From the IMG/VR virus record IMGVR_UViG_3300045999_006819, positions 1-32,041 of that record: a stretch of 32,041 nucleotides of DNA, one strand, 5' to 3'. The notes under the pieces were generated by a model. The model had not been told where the DNA came from, ran no database searches, and saw only the letters and a list, made by a program, of their open reading frames with translations. The translations under genes and the position numbers were made by a program. Shown here piece after piece: positions 24,904 through 29,953 of this stretch. The first letter of the stretch is position 1. Every line of letters starts with the position of its first letter. Origin of the DNA: a virus.

Positions 24904-25149
24904 GTGTTCATGCGCGCCACCAGTTGCCTTGCGCCGGATCTCGCGGCACTGCTCGCGGAACAGGCGCGCGTTCTCCAGCGCTTCGTGCTTCGTCTCAAAG
25001 TACATGCCGCTGTCGGTGCCAACCGGGCACCCGTAGATCGTGCCCACATACCCGCGCCATAGCTCGCTGTTGCGCACCTGCTGCCACGGCTCGGCGGCCA
25101 TGTCGGTGTCCAGCGCGTTTGCGTAGGCCGCCGCCTTGTCAAAAGCCAT
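24898..25149 (-). CDS. Cassette 1 protein B, unknown function
   Basis: An 83-aa protein. The ATG at 25149 is chosen; it overlaps the stop of protein A (TGATG), and a GTG lies one codon earlier. The sequence has YANALDTDMAAEPWQQVRNS, then GYVGTIYGCPVGTDSGMYFE and a helical, basic C-terminus with LFREQCREIRRKATGG. It seems soluble. No family is recognised. Its TAA stop is made by the cassette's first three bases. Confidence 0.65.
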   Translation of the reverse strand: MAFDKAAAYANALDTDMAAEPWQQVRNSELWRGYVGTIYGCPVGTDSGMYFETKHEALENARLFREQCREIRRKATGGAHEHA

Positions 25150-25439
25150 CACAGCAGCGTTCCTTCGCGTTTGTAGGGGTCAAGTGCATAAGCCAGCGCC
25201 ATGCGCAGGTCGCGCATCTTCTCGGCCTCGTCGCCGTCGTCGGCTTCAATCGTCGCCAGCACCGCATCGCAGTCGCGCAGCAGGCCAGCCAGCACCGCAT
25301 GCTCTCCGGCCATTGCCGCGTAGTGCTTCAGCACCGCATCAAGGTAGTCCAGGCGCACATTCACCAGCTTCTGCGGGTGGTGCGGCTCGGCCATTGCCCG
25401 GTCGCGCACTTGTGCAAGGTGTCCATAGTCGCTGCTCAT
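25149..25439 (-). CDS. Cassette 1 protein A, helical, similar to an early-operon protein
   Basis: A 96-aa all-helical protein. It starts 25 bases from the attC with an AGAGGAACT ribosome-binding region. Residues about 49-83 (VLAGLLRDCDAVLATIEADD, then DEAEKMRDLRMAL) resemble the second half of the 114-aa early protein at 28502-28846 (VLLQLLRDAADVLHTVVGAD, then DEDRRLREMRDLI). This suggests that the cassette gene belongs to the same phage accessory pool. No catalytic residues are apparent. Confidence 0.7.
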   Translation of the reverse strand: MSSDYGHLAQVRDRAMAEPHHPQKLVNVRLDYLDAVLKHYAAMAGEHAVLAGLLRDCDAVLATIEADDGDEAEKMRDLRMALAYALDPYKREGTLL

Positions 25440-25464
25440 AGTTCCTCTCGTTTCTCCACCACAC

Positions 25465-25522
25465 GCCTAACACGCAAATCAAGCTGACCGCCTACGGCGG
25501 CAGCTTATTTGCAACGTTAGCC
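25465..25522 (+). repeat. attC site 1
   Basis: R'' is GCCTAAC at 25465-25471 and R' is GTTAGCC at 25516-25522. The left arm AAATcAAGCTGaCCGCC pairs with the right arm GGCGGCAGCTTATTT, leaving C and A unpaired on the + strand left arm; the loop is TAC. Total 58 bases. The two outer boxes of this site disagree at one base, but each matches the partner expected in its own cassette circle. Confidence 0.88.
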
Positions 25523-25532
25523 CGCTTGTGGT

Positions 25533-25811
25533 TCACGGGGCGTTTCTCATGTCGTGGCTCATGGCGGTGCTGCCGCAGCGTGAGCACGTCGCGCTCCATG
25601 CGCAGCCGTCCTCGCTCTCCCAGCCTTCGCCATCCCACTTGTGTTCGCAAGGGCCACCCGTGGCGCATGCGCAGTAGCAGGCGCCCGGGTTGAAGTTGGA
25701 GCGCAGGCTTTGCAGCGGCACGCCCCACTCGTCGGCCATCTTCTGGTGCATCTCCTGCACGGCCGCATTGCGGCGGGCGCGCAGGGCCTCAAAGTCGGGC
25801 GCCGCTTCCAT
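25533..25811 (-). CDS. Cassette 2 protein B, Cys-rich C-terminus
   Basis: A 92-aa protein starting 2 bases after the stop of the Acb2-like gene, so the two are probably co-translated. Residues 1-40 are helical (FEALRARRNAAVQEMHQKMA). The second half holds several Cys and His residues (ACYCACATGGPCEH; CAWSATCSRCGSTAMSH), with a CxxC pair in TCSRCG, which suggests zinc binding. It could be a partner of the sponge protein, but no family is recognised. Confidence 0.68.
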   Translation of the reverse strand: MEAAPDFEALRARRNAAVQEMHQKMADEWGVPLQSLRSNFNPGACYCACATGGPCEHKWDGEGWESEDGCAWSATCSRCGSTAMSHDMRNAP

Positions 25812-25813
25812 GC

Positions 25814-26098
25814 TCAGAACGTGCTGGGCTGTGCGATGCCGCGAATCACGGCCATGAACCCGCGCTGCAGGTCAGTCGCGCCGATGGAAACCCAGCGCTG
25901 GTCGATGCTGGGAACCGGGCCGTCCGGGCTGTCGTTCGTGAACGGCACGCCGTTGGCGCCCGTGGCAGGCATCGCGCGCAGCTTGGCGATGTAGGCGCCG
26001 CACTGCTCGGCCAGTGCCTTGCCCTCGTTCATCAGCGCGGCCTCGGTCGCGGTCAGTTGGCGGTAGCCCGTCACCTTCGGTTGAATCATCGTTTCCAT
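25814..26098 (-). CDS. acb2: Acb2/Tad1-type cyclic nucleotide sponge (anti-CBASS/Thoeris candidate)
   Basis: A 94-aa protein close to Acb2-type sponges. Residues 9-40 (VTGYRQLTATEAALMNEGKA, then LAEQCGAYIAKL) form the N-terminal helical hairpin, and residues 67-94 (QRWVSIGATDLQRGFMAVIR, then GIAQPSTF) give the family's typical end pattern (HLQxGFMxLxRAxxRPxxF-like). Known members form hexamers that bind cyclic di- and trinucleotides released by CBASS, and related proteins bind Thoeris signals. Tyr12 and Lys27 lie where ligand contacts have been reported, as I recall. ATG 26098 follows AGGAACG; ATG 26089 is an alternative. It lies in an attC-bounded cassette. Family assignment is by recognition, without a search. 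Confidence 0.82.
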   Translation of the reverse strand: METMIQPKVTGYRQLTATEAALMNEGKALAEQCGAYIAKLRAMPATGANGVPFTNDSPDGPVPSIDQRWVSIGATDLQRGFMAVIRGIAQPSTF

Positions 26099-26133
26099 GT
26101 CGTTCCTACGTTGTGCCGCTTTTCGGGGGAGCG

Positions 26134-26190
26134 GGCTAACCCCTCATTCCAGCCGACGCCTAGCGGCGCGGCTGAATTCGATCGTTAGGC
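26134..26190 (+). repeat. attC site 2
   Basis: R'' is GGCTAAC at 26134-26140 and R' is GTTAGGC at 26184-26190. The left arm TTcCAGCCGaCGCC pairs with GGCGCGGCTGAA, again with unpaired C and A on the + strand left arm. R'' differs from the box within its own site but is the exact complement of the GTTAGCC at 25516, the left end of the same cassette. Confidence 0.88.
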
Positions 26191-26289
26191 CCCAAGAGCG
26201 CGCCAGAGCGCCCACGCGGCCCAGCCGATGATGTTGGCCGCGTACAGCGTCACCGCTGCAACCAGCCACAGGTCAAACCTCCTCGCCAT
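26185..26289 (-). CDS. Cassette 3 small membrane protein
   Basis: A 34-aa protein consisting almost wholly of one membrane helix (LWLVAAVTLYAANIIGWAAW) after a basic start (MARRFD). The ATG at 26289 lies inside the end of the upstream gene (17-base overlap), whose sequence GGCGAGGAGG is near it. Its TAA stop comes from the first bases of the cassette. A longer open frame upstream has no sensible start. Small membrane proteins of phages often act in superinfection exclusion or host takeover, but no specific role is shown. Confidence 0.5.
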   Translation of the reverse strand: MARRFDLWLVAAVTLYAANIIGWAAWALWRALGA

Positions 26290-26542
26290 TGCGCACCCCC
26301 TTTGCACAGTTCTGCGCAGCCCTGGCGGCGGCAAAGCACCGGCTGCGGCTCTCGCTGTCTTCCTGGTGCTGCTTGCCGGCTTCCTCGCGTATGCGCGCCT
26401 CGTCATCGCACACACGGGCCGCGCGCTCGCGCTCGGTCGTCACGGCGTTGCGCACCAGCGAAACGGCAAAGTTCGTTTGGCTCCAAGTCAACCCCTGGCG
26501 CCGCAGTGCCTCGGCCATGGTGTCTATCTGCTTTTGGTCCAT
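26273..26542 (-). CDS. Cassette 3 protein, helical, unknown function
   Basis: An 89-aa protein beginning 23 bases from the attC with a GGAGCGAG ribosome-binding sequence. The N-terminal part (DQKQIDTMAEALRRQGLTWS) and the charged middle (ERERAARVCDDEARIREEAG) are predicted helices. The C-terminus (SRCFAAARAAQNCAKGVRNG) resembles small phage early proteins of unknown role. No catalytic motif or membrane segment is visible. Confidence 0.68.
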   Translation of the reverse strand: MDQKQIDTMAEALRRQGLTWSQTNFAVSLVRNAVTTERERAARVCDDEARIREEAGKQHQEDSESRSRCFAAARAAQNCAKGVRNGEEV

Positions 26543-26564
26543 CGTCTCGCTCCGGTTGGTTGGG

Positions 26565-26634
26565 GCCTAACACTTCGCTCAAGGGCGACAGTCGCCGGAG
26601 TACCGGCGCCTGCGCCTTAGCTCAAGCGTTGGGC
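26565..26634 (+). repeat. attC site 3
   Basis: R'' is GCCTAAC at 26565-26571, then ACTTCG, left arm CTcAAGGGCG, right arm CGCCTTAG, then CTCAAGC and R' GTTGGGC at 26628-26634. The layout TAAC-TTCG-TcAAG ... CTTAG-CTCAAGC-GTT closely follows the known aadA1 attC read in the gene direction, which fixes polarity as +. R' GTTGGGC does not match its own R'' but is the exact complement of R'' of attC 4 (GCCCAAC). Confidence 0.9.
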
Positions 26635-26906
26635 GGCTTGCGCACCGCCACGATTTGCCAGTCTCCGAAGTCGCGGCCCGCTTGGGTCACGCCCTCCACA
26701 CTCACCGTCAGTTCGGTGGCGCCGGCCTCTGCGGCATCGCAGCACAGCAGCAGCGCGGCAGTCATCGTGATGGTTCGGTCCATCTGTTCGGCGGCAGTCT
26801 TGAACTGAATCAGCTTCTTGCGCATCAACGCGCCCAGCGCCTGGTCGTCCAAGTCCGTCCACAGTTCGGCCGCCTTCTCCGCGTCCGTCAAGATCAGTTC
26901 AGCCAC
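26622..26906 (-). CDS. Cassette 4 protein, unknown function
   Basis: A 94-aa protein. The GTG at 26906 is chosen because AAAGGAGG lies 6 bases upstream and it follows the attC; the longer open frame crosses the attC. The N-terminal part is helical and acidic (VAELILTDAEKAAELWTDLD), and the C-terminal half looks like a small alpha/beta fold (GATELTVSVEGVTQAGRDFG, then DWQIVAVRKPPNA). The last two codons and the stop lie across the cassette junction in the neighbouring attC. No family is recognised. Confidence 0.7.
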   Translation of the reverse strand: MAELILTDAEKAAELWTDLDDQALGALMRKKLIQFKTAAEQMDRTITMTAALLLCCDAAEAGATELTVSVEGVTQAGRDFGDWQIVAVRKPPNA

Positions 26907-26940
26907 AGCGGGCCTCCTTTCGTGCCTTCGTTCACCAGCC

Positions 26941-27038
26941 GCCCAACAATCGCTCAGCCGGAAAACCCCGGCAGGCGGCATCGTGGTGCCTGTCATCGTT
27001 TGTAGCTGCCGGGTTTTCCGGCTAGCTTTGCGTTAGGA
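26941..27038 (+). repeat. attC site 4
   Basis: R'' is GCCCAAC at 26941-26947 and R' is GTTAGGA at 27032-27038. A long arm begins CTcAGCCGGAAAACCC and pairs with GGGTTTTCCGGCTAG over about 20 bases with two unpaired C residues, and the loop is about 40 bases. Total 98 bases. The long perfect arm makes this the most stable hairpin of the array. Confidence 0.88.
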
Positions 27039-27340
27039 AGCACCAGCGGCCCCAGCCATTCAAGGTCGCGGAACCAGCCGTATTCGCTGGCGTCCTGCCC
27101 GTGGAAGCTGTCGGCCATCAACTCGACTCTCACGAACGGACCATAGGTCGGCTTGATGATCTGTCCACCGCCTATGCCCTGCGGGCTGATGCACTTCACG
27201 CCCACATTGGAGCGCGCAATCACCGGGCGGTTGAACGGGTGGCCGCGAGCCATCCAGGCCAGTTCGCGGCCTTGCGGGTGGTCTTCCACGCTGGGCGCTA
27301 CTCGCGTCCAGTGGCCGGGCCATTCATGCGTCTGTCTCAT
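26993..27340 (-). CDS. Cassette 5 protein, unknown function
   Basis: A 115-aa protein. The start at 27340 (MRQTHEW) has GGAG 6 bases upstream and follows the attC by 18 bases. It contains GHWTRVAPSVEDHPQGRELA and several aromatic residues (SEYGWFRDLEWLGPLVLP). No membrane helix or catalytic motif is seen. The last 12 or so residues (AKLAGKPGSYKR) and the stop are encoded by attC 4, beyond the cassette junction at 27032/27033, so rearrangement would change the C-terminus. Confidence 0.66.
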   Translation of the reverse strand: MRQTHEWPGHWTRVAPSVEDHPQGRELAWMARGHPFNRPVIARSNVGVKCISPQGIGGGQIIKPTYGPFVRVELMADSFHGQDASEYGWFRDLEWLGPLVLPNAKLAGKPGSYKR

Positions 27341-27358
27341 CGTTTCTCCAACAGTGCT

Positions 27359-27410
27359 GCCTAACACTTCGTTCCAGCCGACCTACGGCGGCTGAACTCG
27401 GGCGTTAGGC
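27359..27410 (+). repeat. attC site 5
   Basis: GCCTAAC at 27359-27365, ACTTCG, left arm TTcCAGCCGaCC, loop TAC, right arm GGCGGCTGAA, CTCGGGC, and GTTAGGC at 27404-27410. At 52 bases it is the shortest of the array. Unpaired C and A are both in the left arm on the + strand. R'' matches the left box of its cassette (GTTAGGA) at six of seven bases. Confidence 0.9.
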
Positions 27411-27839
27411 GCTTGGGTCTGTGACCGTGTAGCCGAGCTTCCGCAACACCTTCACCGCCCATCGCACCGTCGTTGGTGAGTAGTTGCCCGTCGATGCCGC
27501 CCGCGCCCGCGTCTTGAAGTCCGCTTCTCCGCGCGTGACCCACTCGCACATCACCCTCTGGCCCCGTGTGCTGTTTGCATAGTCCGGGTTGACATCGGTG
27601 AATTGCGTTACCGCGCCAGCTCGCAAAAGCTTCTGAAACTGCTTGCTGCCCAAATATGCCGCGGCTTCCTTCCGAAGCATTGGCGTCTCTTCCAAGTGCG
27701 CCAGCAGGTGCATAGTCTTGTTCGTTTCCGGCAGCGAGACACGCTTGCTCAGCACAATGCGGCGATCGGCTACCCAGTGAGCGCGCCTAACTGTCGGTTC
27801 AACCGGAGCCCCAACGGCCGGCGAGTTCTGTTCGTTCAT
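27405..27839 (-). CDS. Cassette 6 protein, unknown function
   Basis: A 144-aa protein beginning inside the loop of attC 6, with AGGAG 6 bases before the ATG at 27839. Its TAA stop uses the first bases of the cassette. The middle holds LHLLAHLEETPMLRKEAAAY-like helices (residues about 43-62) and a basic segment ADFKTRARAAS. The C-terminal stretch (YSPTTVRWAVKVLRKLGYTV) resembles a winged-helix or recognition helix, so DNA binding is possible. The first 20 residues overlap attC sequence. No family is recognised. Confidence 0.68.
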   Translation of the reverse strand: MNEQNSPAVGAPVEPTVRRAHWVADRRIVLSKRVSLPETNKTMHLLAHLEETPMLRKEAAAYLGSKQFQKLLRAGAVTQFTDVNPDYANSTRGQRVMCEWVTRGEADFKTRARAASTGNYSPTTVRWAVKVLRKLGYTVTDPSA

Positions 27840-27887
27840 CGTTGCTCCTGTTGCGCCGTGTCGGGCGCGGTTAACCTGGCGTTAGGC
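27785..27887 (+). repeat. attC site 6, right end of array
   Basis: R'' is GCCTAAC at 27785-27791 and R' is GTTAGGC at 27881-27887. The left arm GGTTcAACCG (27796-27805) pairs with CGGTTAACC (27868-27876) with one unpaired C, and GCCC/GGGC extends the stem. At 103 bases it is long. The loop holds the start of the 144-aa gene on the - strand. Evidence is weaker than for the others because half of the site is coding. Confidence 0.75.
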
Positions 27888-27944
27888 CCTACAAATCGCG
27901 GCCAAGTAATCGGCCCGCGTCGCCACTACCTTGACGGGGCATGG

Positions 27945-28505
27945 TCATTTCCCCACCCCCATGCGCTTCAGCACCTCGGCCTCGACGGCGCGGGCGATCT
28001 GTCGGATGAACCGTTGTTGCCCCTCTGAGGTCGTGCCGTACTCGTAGATGAAATCCATAAGATCGTCGCGTGATTTCGCGGTCAGGATGTCGATGTCATC
28101 GTCCGCCACCGGCTGCGGAGCTGGTGGTGACCACGGAAGGCCGGCACCCGGATCGTGAGGCAGTGGCTTACCCTCTGCTGCGGCCCAGAGGTTGTCGAGC
28201 ATCTCGACCGGCCCGTCTGCTACCCCGACCGCCTGATATGCCGCCGCGCACAGGTCCCGCAGCGGCTGCGGCGTGGGCGGGGTGGTGTAGAGGGGCACCA
28301 CGTCAAGCGGCTCCACGAACTGATCGGCACGGCGAATGGCGGCTTCCTCAGTCCAGTACAGCCCCTCGTCTTTGACCATCCACGCCACCGGCTGCGGCTG
28401 CTCTGCCGGCGCAGCCCGCAGCGCATCTGCCGCGGCGATCAATTCGGCCTTGCACCCGCTGCCCTCGATCGCGTCGAGCGCTTGCTGCATCGCGGCGCGG
28501 CTCAT
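27945..28505 (-). CDS. Early-operon protein, unknown function
   Basis: A 186-aa protein overlapping the previous gene by 4 bases (ATGA). The N-terminal helix (SRAAMQQALDAIEGSGCKAE) is followed by PVAWMVKDEG and PLYTTPPTPQPLRDLCAAAY, a pattern of Pro-flanked segments often seen in uncharacterised phage early proteins. The C-terminal region (FIYEYGTTSEGQQRFIRQIA) is helical. It is the last early gene before the cassette array, from which a 57-base stretch separates it. Confidence 0.7.
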   Translation of the reverse strand: MSRAAMQQALDAIEGSGCKAELIAAADALRAAPAEQPQPVAWMVKDEGLYWTEEAAIRRADQFVEPLDVVPLYTTPPTPQPLRDLCAAAYQAVGVADGPVEMLDNLWAAAEGKPLPHDPGAGLPWSPPAPQPVADDDIDILTAKSRDDLMDFIYEYGTTSEGQQRFIRQIARAVEAEVLKRMGVGK

Positions 28506-28846
28506 CGCTGCGCCTCCTGCACCATCGCCAGCATCACGCCGCCGCAGGCATCCGCGATCAGGTCGCGCATCTCGCGCAGGCGCCGGTCTTCGTCGGCGTC
28601 AGCACCGACAACCGTGTGCAGCACGTCGGCCGCGTCGCGCAGCAGCTGCAGCAGCACGTCGCGCTGGCCGCGCAGATCGGTGATCTGCTTGGCCTGGGTC
28701 TGCAGGTCGGCCAGCATGCGCGGCAGTTCGGCGTTGAGTCGGTCGATCATCGGCTCAGCCTGCGCAAGCGCCAGGCGTCCAAGGTACAGCTCGCGCCCCA
28801 TCTCATCGAGCCGGCGCTCCAGGTCATGCATCGTCGGCTCACTCAT
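28502..28846 (-). CDS. Early-operon coiled-coil protein
   Basis: A 114-aa helical protein. ATG 28846 is chosen because GGAG lies 7 bases before it. Long heptad segments (LERRLDEMGRELYLGRLALA; LADLQTQAKQITDLRGQRDV) suggest a coiled coil. The second half resembles the cassette 1 protein at 25149-25439. No enzymatic motif is seen. Confidence 0.65.
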   Translation of the reverse strand: MSEPTMHDLERRLDEMGRELYLGRLALAQAEPMIDRLNAELPRMLADLQTQAKQITDLRGQRDVLLQLLRDAADVLHTVVGADADEDRRLREMRDLIADACGGVMLAMVQEAQR

Positions 28847-28861
28847 CTGTCGCTCCACCAC

Positions 28862-29191
28862 TCAATCACACAGGCCGCCAGCCCAACACTCGACCGGCTT
28901 GCCGCCCTTGGCCTTCGAGAAGTGCTTGCAGTCGGGGCTGAACCACGCAAGCCCGACACGCCGGCCGGCGCACACCTCGCGCGGGTTGACGTCCCAGACC
29001 GACTCGCACAGGTGCAGCGTCTGCGGGTGATTGGTTTGGTGCATGGCCACGGCCTCGGGGTCGTGGTTGATGGCGATGTCGACCGGGCGGCCGATCGCGC
29101 GCTCGATGCCGGTGCTGGCGCCGCCGCCGCCGGCGAAGTTGTCGACCACCAGCTCATCGGCCAGGGGCAGCAGGAACTGCGGGGTCAGCAT
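28862..29191 (-). pseudogene. Truncated DNA cytosine-5 methyltransferase
   Basis: A 109-aa product from ATG 29191 (AAGGAG 8 bases upstream). It holds motif I for S-adenosylmethionine binding (VDNFAGGGGASTGIE), an acidic turn (INHDPEAVAMHQTNHP) and the motif IV region with the catalytic cysteine (FSPDCKHFSKAKGGKPV). Full-length relatives continue for several hundred residues with motifs VI-X and the target recognition domain. Here the reading stops ten residues after GGKPV (ECWAGGLCD). It should not methylate DNA unaided. A deletion is more likely than a frameshift, since the next early gene starts 15 bases on. Confidence 0.8.
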
Positions 29192-29742
29192 GCTGGCTGC
29201 TCCTTGCCGCACAGCATGGCCACCAAGTGCCGCGCTTGGCTCATCGCGTCATGCAGGGCCTGGTGGTGCGTGCCTTCGCGCTCCATCGGGACATCGGGGT
29301 GCAGCGCCTTCACGGTGCGGTAGCAGCGTTCGTTGTAGTAGCGCCAGGGCGGCTGCTTGCCGATGGCGCGGTAGGCGTTGGCGAGGATCACGCAGTCGAA
29401 GCTCGCGCCATTGCCCCAGACGCGCACGCTCTTCGGGTCGCTGTACTTCTCGATGTACCAGCGCAGCGTGTTGAGCGCCCACTGCAGACTGCCGCCCGGG
29501 GGCGACGCTTCGCTGCTGCTGATGGCCGCCCGGGCTGCATCGCTCTGGCGCAGCCACCACATGACGGTGCCGGCGTCCATCGTCAGGCCGTGGCTCACGC
29601 TGTCTTCCAGCCGCACCGGCGAGTAGAACGGCGTGTCGCACAGCGTACCGGCGTCAAGGTCGATCAGCACAGCGCCGATGGCGACGATGGCCGCATTCGG
29701 GCCGGTGCCCATCGTCTCAAGGTCGATCATCAGGTCATTCAT
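29185..29742 (-). CDS. DEDDh 3'-5' exonuclease
   Basis: A 185-aa DnaQ-superfamily exonuclease. It has Asp7 and Glu9 (LMIDLETMGTGPNAAIVAIG), Asp116 (GNGASFDCVIL), and His160 with Asp165 (HHQALHDAMSQA), the full DEDDh set. Between these is WWLRQSDAARAAI, typical of the phage and Rv2179c-like subgroup. Likely roles are trimming DNA or RNA ends in phage replication or recombination. Its end overlaps the methyltransferase start by 7 bases, and its start overlaps the end of the preceding gene by 8 bases. Confidence 0.92.
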   Translation of the reverse strand: MNDLMIDLETMGTGPNAAIVAIGAVLIDLDAGTLCDTPFYSPVRLEDSVSHGLTMDAGTVMWWLRQSDAARAAISSSEASPPGGSLQWALNTLRWYIEKYSDPKSVRVWGNGASFDCVILANAYRAIGKQPPWRYYNERCYRTVKALHPDVPMEREGTHHQALHDAMSQARHLVAMLCGKEQPAC

Positions 29743-29953
29743 GTGCAGGCCCTCCCGGTTCGCTCCAGTGCGTCACGGCCCCGGCGATCTGGCCGCCGTT
29801 GCAGGCATCGCGCCACTCGGCGCCATCCCACCACCCAGGACACCAGTCGGTCGTGCCGTCGTCGTAGACGATCCAGCACAGCACCGTGATGTCCGCATCG
29901 GGCATGGCGCTCGATGCTTGCTGCCACTGCAACTGCTCGGTGATGCTGCTCAT
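29735..29953 (-). CDS. DUF551-like small phage protein
   Basis: A 72-aa protein with the pattern MPDADITVLCWIVYDDGTT, then GWWDGAEWRDACNG and THWSEPGGP, close to DUF551-type proteins found in many temperate phages. Its function is unknown. It overlaps the preceding gene by ATGA and the exonuclease start, so it is part of the same transcript. Confidence 0.75.
   Translation of the reverse strand: MSSITEQLQWQQASSAMPDADITVLCWIVYDDGTTDWCPGWWDGAEWRDACNGGQIAGAVTHWSEPGGPAHE

Larger units (their letters stand above)
24897..27887 (+). mobile_element. Integron-type gene cassette array without integrase, six cassettes
   Basis: Six attC sites and one terminal simple site divide this 3-kb stretch into cassettes at 24898-25516, 25517-26184, 26185-26628, 26629-27032, 27033-27404 and 27405-27881 (cut between G and TT of each GTTRRRY box). 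Every attC has complementary outer boxes, complementary inner arms with an unpaired C and usually other unpaired bases in the left arm, and a variable loop, as in aadA-type and VCR attC sites. In five cassettes the left box is the exact complement of R'' in the right attC; the sixth differs at one base. Polarity is +, but all nine genes run on -. No IntI is in the window, so recombination would need a host integron integrase. Confidence 0.85.

Noticed and set aside
26228-26620. + strand frame in cassettes 3-4, which would fit canonical cassette polarity
   Set aside because: Considered carefully because attC polarity predicts + genes. It crosses an attC, lacks a ribosome-binding site and reads as low-complexity sequence, while the - strand genes have good starts and normal protein composition.
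25465-27410. The attC hairpins as simple rho-independent terminators
   Set aside because: They lack T-runs on either strand, and share boxed ends, unpaired bases and cross-cassette complementarity, which terminators would not.
24897-27887. CRISPR array
   Set aside because: Spacing is 370-670 bases with genes between the repeats, and the repeats are palindromic and variable inside.
27603-28028. + strand frame across cassette 6 and attC 6
   Set aside because: It extends beyond the array into the early operon gene and has no recognisable protein character.
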